DNA of 64,000 nt from Phnomibacter ginsenosidimutans (GTDB taxonomy: Bacteria; Bacteroidota; Bacteroidia; Chitinophagales; Chitinophagaceae). Numbering within the stretch: the first letter of the stretch is position 1; every line of letters begins with the position of its first letter. The stretch covers positions 3,076,658 to 3,140,657 of the forward strand of contig NZ_CP046566.1 in the NCBI RefSeq assembly GCF_009740285.1, written 5' to 3'. Below the pieces are notes generated by a model that was not told where the DNA came from, searched no databases, and was given only the letters and a program-made list of their open reading frames with translations. The translations under genes and the position numbers were made by a program. This document shows, piece after piece, positions 37,090-45,612 of this stretch.

Positions 37090-37856
37090 TAGGCTGTCCA
37101 GCCGCCATCTACCGGCAATGCAGTGCCCGTAAGGGTTGCAGCCGCATCGCTGGCTAAAAACACCGCCAGCTTGCCGAGTGTTTCTACAGGTATAAAATCT
37201 TTTACTGCCTGTCGGCCCAGCATTACTTTTTTCACCACTTCATCTTCGCTCATGCTGTGCACTTTCATTTGATCAGCAATCTGCTTTTCTACAATGGGCG
37301 TTTTTACATAACCGGGGCAAATGGCATTGCAGTTGATGTTGAACGGTGCTCCTTCCAACGCCAGCACTTTGGTAAGCCCCACCAGGCCATGCTTGGCCGC
37401 CACATACGCCGACTTAAATTCGGAGGCCGTTAAGCCGTGTGCAGAAGCAATGTTGATGATGCGTCCAAAACCATTGGCCTTCATGCCGGGCCATACTGCT
37501 TTGCTCAGGTAAAAAGCCGAGCTGAGGTTGATGCCCAAAATGGCTTCCCATTTTTCTGCCGGAAATTCATCGATGGGTGCCACGTATTGAATACCGGCAT
37601 TGCACACCAGCACATCTATGCTGCCAAAATGTGCGATACCCTGTTGCACCATTTGCGCAATGGCATCGGGCTGCAACATGTTGGCATTCGAAAACAAACC
37701 TGCAACGGAATGCGCTGCTGCAAGTTCTGCAGTAATGGCTTCGCCGTTAGGCTCCAATCCGTTGAGGTAAAGATTGTATCCGGCATTGGCAAACTCACGG
37801 GCAATGCCCAAACCAATACCACTGGTACCGCCGGTAATCAACACTGTTTTTGGCAT
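37086..37856 (-). CDS. 3-hydroxybutyrate dehydrogenase (SDR)
   Basis: A 256-residue classical SDR: TGGTSGIGLGIA cofactor motif (residues 8-19), NAG motif (VLVCNAGIQY), catalytic Ser in IINIASAHG and YVAAKHG with Tyr and Lys. The segment GLTASEFKSAYVAAKHGLVGLTKV and the CPGYVKTPIVEKQI block are typical of D-beta-hydroxybutyrate dehydrogenases, which interconvert 3-hydroxybutyrate and acetoacetate. ATG 37856 gives MPKTVLITGG; the longer frame to 37907 is not used. A thiolase and an acyl-CoA synthetase occur far downstream, but they are not clustered with this gene. Confidence 0.88.
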   Translation of the reverse strand: MPKTVLITGGTSGIGLGIAREFANAGYNLYLNGLEPNGEAITAELAAAHSVAGLFSNANMLQPDAIAQMVQQGIAHFGSIDVLVCNAGIQYVAPIDEFPAEKWEAILGINLSSAFYLSKAVWPGMKANGFGRIINIASAHGLTASEFKSAYVAAKHGLVGLTKVLALEGAPFNINCNAICPGYVKTPIVEKQIADQMKVHSMSEDEVVKKVMLGRQAVKDFIPVETLGKLAVFLASDAAATLTGTALPVDGGWTAY

Positions 37857-37961
37857 AGCAATCAATTGAATGCACAAGCTACAGGTCTGTACATTTTTAC
37901 AGCACAAAAACTGTAGCCAATGGCCGCATTTTTCTGGTGAAAGTGCAGCCCAATGCCCTTA

Positions 37962-38378
37962 TTACTCTGCTGCTATAAAATGAACGGCCACAATTTTATC
38001 GCCGCTGATGGTATAAATAGCGATGGCCGCCAAAGGGGGAACACCTTTTTTAAATACCACCGATTCCTGGTCAATCACGGTATTGCCTTGTACAATTCTG
38101 TTGACAAGCGTACAATGCAAATCGGGAGTTTGGGCAAACATACCTGTGTATTCCTGCCGCATGGTTTCCTTGCCTTTGTACAACAGTTTGTTGGGAAACA
38201 TATAGACTGCCACTGTATCGGCATAAGGTTGTAAAAAAGCATTGATGTCACGTTTGTTGTACGCATCCAATTGCTGCTGTGCCAGCTGTGCCGGCAGGCT
38301 GGGCGTAGTTTGTGCAAAGGCATTACCAGCCATCAACAGCAAACACATGCTGAGGAAAAAAGGGATGCATTTTTTCAT
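37962..38378 (-). CDS. Secreted NTF2/SnoaL-like protein
   Basis: A 138-residue protein with a Sec signal (MKKCIPFFLSMCLLLMAGNA, cleavage near FAQ) followed by a compact SnoaL/NTF2-like fold: LDAYNKRDINAFLQPYADTVAVYMFP, then GKETMRQEYTGMF and the strands IVQGNTVIDQESVV and IAIYTISGDKIVAVHFI. The cone-shaped fold can bind a small ligand or act as an enzyme; no catalytic residues are assigned. ATG 38378 is used, since the longer frame adds 21 residues before the signal peptide. It faces the caspase-like gene divergently. Confidence 0.82.
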   Translation of the reverse strand: MKKCIPFFLSMCLLLMAGNAFAQTTPSLPAQLAQQQLDAYNKRDINAFLQPYADTVAVYMFPNKLLYKGKETMRQEYTGMFAQTPDLHCTLVNRIVQGNTVIDQESVVFKKGVPPLAAIAIYTISGDKIVAVHFIAAE

Positions 38379-38484
38379 AGGATAAATTATTGCGAGAATG
38401 TAAGACTGCCAACTGTTTTCCACAAGCTTAACAGCATACAATTTGTAAACACGAATTCAAGCACTTTTACCAAAAGAAGCCAAC

Positions 38485-41400
38485 GTGACGATTTCAGCTT
38501 TTATACAACGCACCCTTTTTTTGTTGATGGCCGCAAGTCTGGCTGCTGTTGCAACAGCACAAAACAGTAGCCTGCAGCCTGTGTTGCAAACCGGGCATGA
38601 GGATGATATTTTGTTTGCAGATGCAGATGCTTCGGCACAAGTATTGGCCACGGCGGATAAACACAACGTAATACTTTGGAACAGCAGCAATGGCCGGCAG
38701 TTGCGCAAAATCACCAGCGGGCAAACCATCAGGGGGATGGCCCTGTGCAACAAAGCATCGCAGCTGGCTATTCTTTTGTACGACTACGGCATTGTGTCGG
38801 CTTTGTATTGGTACAATACACAAACCGGGGCACTCACAGACAGCGTCAGCTTTAAACAAACCAATGGATGGGGCAGTTCTTTTCCGCCATTGGATGCCCT
38901 CATTAGCAGTGGCCAAAACGATGAAGTAGCCGTTCGTTCTTTCAGCACTTTGCAGCTCATCAATCTTACTACGAAACAGCGCAGCCCGGCAATTGAATTG
39001 TTTTCTTACGACAATCAGATAGCCTACAACCCAGCAACACAACGCTGGCAGATTGCTGCCAACCGAAACGACCAGGTGGAGCTACATTACATCAACGACA
39101 GCTATACCAAACAGCTTCAAACCATTTACGACCGCAGCGAAAAGCCGATGGCGCTTGGCTTTCATGCATCGGGTAAAATGGCCATGCTACTGGCGCCCGA
39201 CAAGCTGATGATTTTTAACGACGCAGATACCACTTTGCAGGAAGAAACACTACCCGTCAGTAACAACCTTCGGAGTTATGAGCACTATGATATTCGTTGG
39301 AATATTGCGGGCAATTTGTTGCTCTGCAATATAGGGCAAGATGCCCATGTGTATGATGCCCATCAGCAAACATGGATCAACGATAAAAACGATGCTTTGA
39401 AATACGCAGAGCATGTATTGGCGATTGATGACAACAATGATAAAATAGCAGCGATAGGCAAGCAATTGCCCTATATTCTTCGCTGGCCACAGCAACAAAA
39501 CTTTACCAGTTTTGATACCAAAGTGATGAGCCTGCAACAGCTGCGATTTTCACCCAACGGAAAAATCCTGTCATCGGTTCCCGGCATCACGTTTGCAGAT
39601 TATAGCCATGTAGTTGACCTCAGCACCGGCAGGCTGATGCACAACCGCAATTATCCACTGGGTATTTACCAATGGCTTAGCGATTCGCTGGTGCTCACCA
39701 CCGTACCCGATGATTACGGTGACAAACCAAAGCTGGCACAGGTTTGCAATTTGTATACGGGCCATGTGTTGCGAACTTTTGTACACCCCAAAGCCGAAAA
39801 AAAACCGGAAGCAGCCTTGCTTTCACCAGACGGTAAAGTCTTTGCCAGCATCAATGCATTGTACAAAGAACTGGTGGTATTAAAAGGACCGAATTTCAGT
39901 CAGCAAACAAGGATGCTGCTGCCTACTACCACTTCCACGCACATTGAATTTACGCCAGATAGCCGCTACCTCATTGTGGGTAGTGAAAGCCTCCGCATTT
40001 ATGATATTCAAAGCAACAAATGGAAGGTATTGAGAGACACGGCAAGGGTGTACAGCATCGATAATTTTACGGTAACGCCAGACAGTAAAGAATTGTGGTT
40101 TGAGCTGTTGGATAGCAATGTAGAAACCGTCATCTACAGCTACAGCTTTTCAACCGGCGAATACCGATTGAAAAGAAAATCGGACACACTCATCAGCATC
40201 ATCAAACATCATCCCACCAAACCCATGTATGCTATTGGTTATTTCAATGGTGTGGTGGAAATACGGGATGCTCAAACAGATGGCATTTTGTTTCGGCAAA
40301 AAGTGCATGATGCAGTTGTGGATGAAGTATTGTTTCACCCGACCAGAAATTGGGTAAGCACCTTGGGCAGCGACCAATTATTGCGTTGCATCGATATCGA
40401 CAAACAAAGCCTTCAATACAGCATGGCGTTGCTGAGCAATGCGGCAGAAAAAGGACCTGCCATTTTTACCCCCGACCGCTATTACATGATGCCGCCCACA
40501 CTCACTACCGAAATGCATTTTGCCAAAGGCTTTCAAACCTACTCCTTCGCCCAGTTTGACCTGCAGCTGAACCGCCCCGACATTGTATTGCAACGCATGG
40601 GCGAAGCAGCGCCAGAGCTGATACAGATGCAACAAAAAGCTGCAGAACGCCGCTGGCAAAAAGCAGGCATGACGGCCGCACAAGATTTGCAGGCATTCGA
40701 CAGCATGGAGCCTTTGCTACTGTACAACCGCAAGGAGCTCAGCAACAGCAGCACAGAGCCGGTGGTTGAGTTGCAGTTTATTACCCGATATGCTGCGGCA
40801 AACATCAAACAACTAACGGTGTATGTAAACGGGCAGAAAGCCTACACCGGAAAAGCAGGTACCAACCGCTGGAAAATTCCTGTAGCACTCAGCACGGGCA
40901 CTAACCTTATTGAAGCTGCGTATCTCAACAACAATGGCACCGAAAGCCTGCGGGAAAGTATCGACATTACTTACGAACCCGTAACACCTGTTGAGGCTCG
41001 TACCTATTACATTGGCATTGCGGTATCGCACTACGCCGACAGCAATTACAATTTGCAGTATGCTACCAAAGATGTACAGGATATTGCGCAGCGTTTTCAA
41101 CAGCAATACAGCAATGCATCTGTGCATTTGTACACCGACACAGCAGTGACGCTGTCCTTACTCGACCGCATTCATCAAATGCTGCAACAAACTACCGTGC
41201 ACGACCGGGTGATTGTGTCTTACTCGGGCCATGGCCTGTTGGATACGGGTTACAATTTTTACCTCGCCAGTTATGCAACCAGCTTTGAGCAACCAGCCTT
41301 GCACAGCATTCCGTACAACAGTCTCACCAATATTTTTACAGATGTACCAGCCAGACAAAAACTCTTGCTGATAGATGCCTGCCACAGCGGTGAAATAGAC

Positions 41401-41796
41401 AAAGAAAATGTGCAGTTCAACTTTGGCAACAGCATGGCAGCCAAACCTGTGGGGCGTAGCAGCATTCGCAAAGTGCAACGCAAAACACAGCTAGGCAATA
41501 CCGTGAAGCTGATGGAAACTTATTTCACCGATGTGTCGAAAGATTTGGGTGTCAATATCATTTCCGCTGCAGCGGGTGAAGAGTATGCACTGGAAAGCAG
41601 TGAGTGGAATAATGGCGTTTTTTCGTACAGTTTTATGCAGGCTTTGTTTGATAAAAAAGCGGACAGCAACTACGATAAAAAAATAACGCAAACAGAGTTG
41701 CGCAAATACATGCAGCAGCGGGTACAGGAACTCACCAGTGGCAAACAGCAACCCACCAGCCGCAGTGTAAATGCCAGCTACGACTGGGCGTTTTAA
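38485..41796 (+). CDS. Exported WD40-type beta-propeller protein with C-terminal caspase (C14) domain
   Basis: A 1103-residue protein starting at GTG 38485 with a signal peptide (TISAFIQRTLFLLMAASLAA, then VATAQ). About residues 25-720 are WD40-like repeats (LRFSPNGKILSS, ALLSPDGKVFAS, IEFTPDSRYLIV, TVTPDSKELWFE, VLFHPTRNWVST). Residues about 765-835 form an Ig-like strand domain (VYVNGQKAYTGKAGTNRWKI). The caspase domain begins near 838 (YYIGIAVSHYADSNYNLQYA) with the catalytic dyad His916 (VSYSGHG) and Cys966 (LLIDACHSGE), both intact. It probably cleaves proteins in the periplasm or outside. Substrate and activation are unknown. No toxin/immunity or defence genes adjoin. Confidence 0.9.
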   Translation: MTISAFIQRTLFLLMAASLAAVATAQNSSLQPVLQTGHEDDILFADADASAQVLATADKHNVILWNSSNGRQLRKITSGQTIRGMALCNKASQLAILLYDYGIVSALYWYNTQTGALTDSVSFKQTNGWGSSFPPLDALISSGQNDEVAVRSFSTLQLINLTTKQRSPAIELFSYDNQIAYNPATQRWQIAANRNDQVELHYINDSYTKQLQTIYDRSEKPMALGFHASGKMAMLLAPDKLMIFNDADTTLQEETLPVSNNLRSYEHYDIRWNIAGNLLLCNIGQDAHVYDAHQQTWINDKNDALKYAEHVLAIDDNNDKIAAIGKQLPYILRWPQQQNFTSFDTKVMSLQQLRFSPNGKILSSVPGITFADYSHVVDLSTGRLMHNRNYPLGIYQWLSDSLVLTTVPDDYGDKPKLAQVCNLYTGHVLRTFVHPKAEKKPEAALLSPDGKVFASINALYKELVVLKGPNFSQQTRMLLPTTTSTHIEFTPDSRYLIVGSESLRIYDIQSNKWKVLRDTARVYSIDNFTVTPDSKELWFELLDSNVETVIYSYSFSTGEYRLKRKSDTLISIIKHHPTKPMYAIGYFNGVVEIRDAQTDGILFRQKVHDAVVDEVLFHPTRNWVSTLGSDQLLRCIDIDKQSLQYSMALLSNAAEKGPAIFTPDRYYMMPPTLTTEMHFAKGFQTYSFAQFDLQLNRPDIVLQRMGEAAPELIQMQQKAAERRWQKAGMTAAQDLQAFDSMEPLLLYNRKELSNSSTEPVVELQFITRYAAANIKQLTVYVNGQKAYTGKAGTNRWKIPVALSTGTNLIEAAYLNNNGTESLRESIDITYEPVTPVEARTYYIGIAVSHYADSNYNLQYATKDVQDIAQRFQQQYSNASVHLYTDTAVTLSLLDRIHQMLQQTTVHDRVIVSYSGHGLLDTGYNFYLASYATSFEQPALHSIPYNSLTNIFTDVPARQKLLLIDACHSGEIDKENVQFNFGNSMAAKPVGRSSIRKVQRKTQLGNTVKLMETYFTDVSKDLGVNIISAAAGEEYALESSEWNNGVFSYSFMQALFDKKADSNYDKKITQTELRKYMQQRVQELTSGKQQPTSRSVNASYDWAF

Positions 41797-41798
41797 GC

Positions 41799-42629
41799 TC
41801 AGGCTTGCTGCATAGCGGTTACCAGTTTCACGGCTTCAACGGCCTCTTGTACATCGTGCACCCGCAGTATGTGTACGCCTTTTTGCAAGCCAATGGTATT
41901 GAGTACCGTGGTGCCATTCAATGCTTCAGCAGCGGTGGTACCTAAGGTTTGGTAAATGGTACTTTTGCGGCTGATGCCCATGAGCAATGGGCGTTGCAAT
42001 GTGTGCAGCACTTCCAGCTGACGCAACAATTGAAAATTATGTGCCGTGGTTTTGGGAAACCCAAATCCCGGATCGATGATGATATCATTTATACCTGCCG
42101 CTGTGCATGCCGCCAATCGTTCAATAAAATAATCCAGGATGTCTGTGAGCAGATTGTTGTACTCGGCCAACTGGTTCATACTGCCGGGCGTACCCTTCAT
42201 GTGCATGCAGATGTAGGGCACCTGCAGCCGGCCGACAGTCGGCAGCATCTCCGCATCAAGATGTCCACCGCTCACATCATTCACGATGTGTGCCCCGGCC
42301 TGAACGGCCGCTTCAGCAACTGCCGCATGAAAGGTATCCACACTTATGAGCAGGTTGGGGCAAGCCGCTGCAATGGCAGCAATCACTGGCACTACACGGT
42401 CGGTTTCTTCGGTAGCCCCTACCCAATTGGCACCGGGGCGGGTGCTTTGGCCGCCAATATCCACCATGGCAGCACCCGCTTTTTGCATCTGCATAGCGGT
42501 GGCTACGGCTTCTTCCACTTGTGTTTTGCGGCTGTTGGCAAAAAATGAATCAGGCGTGGTATTGATGATACCCATGACCATGGGCAGGTCGATGACGACA
42601 AGTTTTCCCCTGCAATTGAGTGTATACAT
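41799..42629 (-). CDS. folP: Dihydropteroate synthase
   Basis: Makes 7,8-dihydropteroate from p-aminobenzoate and the pterin diphosphate in folate synthesis. The 276-residue protein shows MGIINTTPDSF (residues 19-29), DIGGQSTRPGA, SVDTFHAAVAEAAVQAGAHIVNDVSGG, DPGFGFPKT and GISRKST, the standard pterin- and phosphate-binding motifs. It is the target of sulfonamides. It ends two bases from the convergent caspase gene and starts 52 bases from the divergent DUF1599 gene. Confidence 0.96.
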   Translation of the reverse strand: MYTLNCRGKLVVIDLPMVMGIINTTPDSFFANSRKTQVEEAVATAMQMQKAGAAMVDIGGQSTRPGANWVGATEETDRVVPVIAAIAAACPNLLISVDTFHAAVAEAAVQAGAHIVNDVSGGHLDAEMLPTVGRLQVPYICMHMKGTPGSMNQLAEYNNLLTDILDYFIERLAACTAAGINDIIIDPGFGFPKTTAHNFQLLRQLEVLHTLQRPLLMGISRKSTIYQTLGTTAAEALNGTTVLNTIGLQKGVHILRVHDVQEAVEAVKLVTAMQQA

Positions 42630-42648
42630 GCGGTTGATAACGAAGCTT

Positions 42649-42656
42649 TACTTTTG
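42649..42656 (+). promoter_or_regulatory. Possible -7 element (TACTTTTG) for the DUF1599 gene
   Basis: tacttttg matches TAnnTTTG and lies 26 bases upstream of the ATG at 42682. No well-spaced -33 TTG is visible (the nearest is only 12 bases upstream), so this is tentative. Confidence 0.35.
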
Positions 42657-42681
42657 GCTGCCGGTAAAAGTACCACATCGC

Positions 42682-43230
42682 ATGACTAAAACAATTGAAC
42701 AATACAACGCCGCCATTGCATCTGCCCGAGATATTTTTATGAAGAAAGCCAGCGATTATGGCACTTCGTGGCGGGTGCTGCGGCCCATTTCTGTAGCCGA
42801 TCAAATCTACATCAAGGCCCGCCGCATACGGCAGTTGCAGGAAAATGAACTGCAGCTGGTGGCCGATGATATTCCCAGCGAATTTCGTGGCATTATCAAC
42901 TATGCCATCATTGGATTGATTCAGCTCGACATCAACAATGATGAAATTGAAACCCTGCCGCTGGAAGAATGTGCCAGCCGGTACGATGAAAAAGTGAGCA
43001 TAGTTCGCCAGCTAATGGAAATGAAAAACCACGACTATGGCGAGGCCTGGCGGGAAATGAGTCAGGAAAGTTTTGCCGACCTGATTATGATGAAGATTTA
43101 CCGCATGAAGCAAATCATTCGCAACGAAGGTAAAACCATCATCAGCGAAGGATTGGATGCTAACTATATGGACATCATGAACTACGCAGTATTTGCATTG
43201 ATACTGCTGGCAGAAGCCGAGCAGCAATGA
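42682..43230 (+). CDS. DUF1599 protein with internal duplication
   Basis: A 182-residue protein made of two similar halves: ARDIFMKKASDYGTSWRVLRPISVADQIYIKARRI (about 12-46) and VRQLMEMKNHDYGEAWREMSQESFADLIMMKIYRM (about 105-140). Each half ends in a similar NYAII/NYAVF helix. The K..DYG..WR...S..D....K..R pattern is that of DUF1599, a small all-helical, possibly metal- or nucleotide-binding domain. The biochemical role is unknown to me. ATG 42682 is used; the longer frame from 42346 is antisense to folP. Confidence 0.85.
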   Translation: MTKTIEQYNAAIASARDIFMKKASDYGTSWRVLRPISVADQIYIKARRIRQLQENELQLVADDIPSEFRGIINYAIIGLIQLDINNDEIETLPLEECASRYDEKVSIVRQLMEMKNHDYGEAWREMSQESFADLIMMKIYRMKQIIRNEGKTIISEGLDANYMDIMNYAVFALILLAEAEQQ

Positions 43231-43296
43231 TGTAAAAGATAATCGTGGCTGCAAACCAGCCATTCATTTACCCAAACCCACATCACTTTTTTTAGC

Positions 43297-44418
43297 ATGA
43301 AAAGTATCGTCAACATACTGCGCATTCTTACCGGGCTGTTGTTCATTTTCAGCGGGCTTATCAAAGCCAACGATCCGCTGGGGCTTGCTTACAAAATGGA
43401 CGAATACTTTACCGTGTGGAACTGGCATTGGGCCAGCCCCTTTAGCCTGTACCTGAGCATCGGCATGAATGTGCTGGAAATAGTGGCTGGCGTGGCATTG
43501 CTGCTGGGTTGGGCACCCAAATTCATCACCCGGCTGCTGCTGGTGCTCATGGTCTTTTTCACCTTCCTGACCGGCTATGCGGTACTCAGCGGAATAATAA
43601 AAACCTGTGGTTGCTTTGGCGATTGCGTTCCATTGCAAGCATGGCAATCTTTTGTAAAAGATTTGGTGCTAACGGCCATTATATTGTTGCTTGTTTGGAA
43701 ACATGAATGCATAAAAGCAGTACTACCGCTTCGGGCCAATTTGTTTGCTGTTTTGTTTAGCACCGGCATGGTGTTTTTTGGTCAGCTCAATGTGCTCAGG
43801 CATTTGCCGTATGTAGATTGTTTGCCCTATGCGGCAGGCAAAAACTTGCTGCAACAAATGGATCCTCCACCCGGCTCTATTCCGGATAGTGTAGCCATTT
43901 TTTATACCTATAGAAAAGCTGGCCAAAACGTGGTGTTTGATGCCCTGCATTTCCCCGCCGACTTTGATGAGTCGAGCTACGAATATGTGAGCCGCGAAGA
44001 AAAAGTGGTACGCAAGGGCAATGCAGAACCTGCCATCAAAGACTTTGCACTGTACAACAGCAACAAAACGGATACCACCCGTCAGCTGTTGCAAGCCAGC
44101 GGTAAGCAGCTGCTGTTTGTAGCCAAAGATTTTAATGGCTACAAACCCGAATGGCAGGAACTGTTTGTGAAACTGTACACCAAGGCCAGAGAAAAATCCA
44201 TTCCGTTTTTCATTGTCAGCAATCAGCCCGGTGACGTGGAAGAATGGTTTAACCAAACCAACCACTTCAATATTCCAGTGCTTACCTGCGACGGCACCGT
44301 GCTTAAAACCATGCTCCGCAGCAAAGTGGGCGTAGTGGCTTTGCAAGGCGCTACCGTAGCGGCCAAATGGAGTGATGCGGATATGAACGAAGCGGTGAAG
44401 TGGATGAACGGGCAGTAA
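43297..44418 (+). CDS. DoxX-type membrane protein, BT_3928 family
   Basis: A 373-residue protein. The first 160 residues form four or five membrane helices typical of DoxX/BT_3928 proteins (ILRILTGLLFIFSGLIKANDPLGLAYKM; then LEIVAGVALLLGWAPKF and TCGCFGDCVPL). The rest is a soluble thioredoxin-like region (about 230-373, FYTYRKAGQNV and VVALQGATVAAKWSD). These proteins are common in Bacteroidota and are proposed to act in redox or sulfur metabolism; no substrate is known. The CxCxxxC motif after helix 4 is conserved. It lies 66 bases after the DUF1599 gene on the same strand, so the two may share a transcript. Confidence 0.85.
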   Translation: MKSIVNILRILTGLLFIFSGLIKANDPLGLAYKMDEYFTVWNWHWASPFSLYLSIGMNVLEIVAGVALLLGWAPKFITRLLLVLMVFFTFLTGYAVLSGIIKTCGCFGDCVPLQAWQSFVKDLVLTAIILLLVWKHECIKAVLPLRANLFAVLFSTGMVFFGQLNVLRHLPYVDCLPYAAGKNLLQQMDPPPGSIPDSVAIFYTYRKAGQNVVFDALHFPADFDESSYEYVSREEKVVRKGNAEPAIKDFALYNSNKTDTTRQLLQASGKQLLFVAKDFNGYKPEWQELFVKLYTKAREKSIPFFIVSNQPGDVEEWFNQTNHFNIPVLTCDGTVLKTMLRSKVGVVALQGATVAAKWSDADMNEAVKWMNGQ

Positions 44419-44509
44419 CAGCGCATCGTTAAAATAGCGGCCGGCAAACAACGGGGGACTGTTCATTGCAAATAATACTGCAAATTGCAGCCCGATAAAA
44501 CCTCCAGCG

Positions 44510-45594
44510 TTGACCAAACTCGATTGGTACATATTGCGGCAATACATTTCCACTTTTGTGTTTGCCATTTTGCTCCTCACTTTTATCACCATTGTGATAG
44601 ACACCAGTGAGCACTCCGACGATTTTGTAAAAAGCGGCCTCAGCACCTGGGAAATCATCAAGCAGTATCATTTCGGTTTTGTGCCGAGGATGATTACGCT
44701 GCTTTTTCCTTTGTTCATTTTCATTTCGGTCATTTTCTTTACCAGCAAGCTGGCCGGCCGTACAGAAATTGTCGCCATCCTCGCCAGCGGCATTTCTTTC
44801 AACCGCTTTTTGCGCCCCTACTGGATTGGCTCTATCTTTTTTGCCATTTTGCTGTGGTTGTCTTTTCGATATGTAACGCCGATTGCCAATCAGATTTTCT
44901 CCGACTTTCAGAACAAATACATTGACAACCCCAACTATAGCGGCGATTACAACGCCAGCACTATTTACTTCCGCAACGACAGTACTCACTATGGCTCGGT
45001 CAGCTATTTTGATACTGCACAAAAAAGAGGCAATGCCTTTGCCCTGCAGGAAATAAAACACAACGAACTGAAGCAAAACATACGTGCCGAAAGCCTGGTA
45101 TGGGACACTGCTAAAAGACGCTGGAAACTCGAAGTGGTAACCATCCGGGATATCAACGGTGATGTAGAAAAAGTGCGGCAAATAAACGACACGGTGATTA
45201 ACCTCAACTTTAAACCCAGCGAGTTTAAGAAGGGCCAATACACCAAAGACATTTTAAAAACACCGGAGCTGCAGGAGTTGATACGGAAAGAAAAACTTCG
45301 TGGCACTGAAGGTATCAACGATTTGATTGTGGAGCGTCACCGCCGTGATGCAACACCAATAAGCATTGTGTTGCTCACCATGATGGGTGTAGCGGTGAGC
45401 AGCCGCAAAGTACGTGGCGGCAGTGGCTTGCATTTGGCCATGGGTATTATTCTGGCAGCACTGTTTATCCTTACCGACAGGTTTAGTACCATCTTCAGTA
45501 CCAAGGGCAATTTTCCGCCTGCTCTGGCAGCGTGGACGCCCAATCTGATTTTCTTTTTGTAACGATTTACCTGTTTAAAAAAGCGCCCAAGTAA
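44510..45594 (+). CDS. LptF/LptG-family permease (frameshift near the C-terminus)
   Basis: An inner-membrane subunit of the lipopolysaccharide transport machine that passes LPS from the membrane to LptA/C. The visible 350 residues have six transmembrane helices (three at each end: TFVFAILLLTFITIVI, ITLLFPLFIFISVIFF, GSIFFAILLWLSFRYV; then ISIVLLTMMGVAVSS, GLHLAMGIILAALFIL and a last segment) around a periplasmic jellyroll. The predicted stop at 45562 cuts the last helix short. A missing T in 45554-45558 restores LIFFVTIYLFKKAPK and a stop at 45592-45594, a typical family ending. The start is TTG 44510 (MTKLDWYILRQ); no ATG is available in frame. Confidence 0.88.
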
Positions 45595-45603
45595 CGCTTG
45601 GGC
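45575..45603 (-). terminator. Intrinsic terminator of the histidine kinase gene
   Basis: On the minus strand, gcccaag (45603-45597) pairs with cttgggc (45591-45585) across a 5-base loop, followed by gcttttttaaac. It overlaps the repaired 3' end of the convergent lptF/G-like gene. Confidence 0.75.
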
Positions 45604-45612
45604 ATTGCTGCA

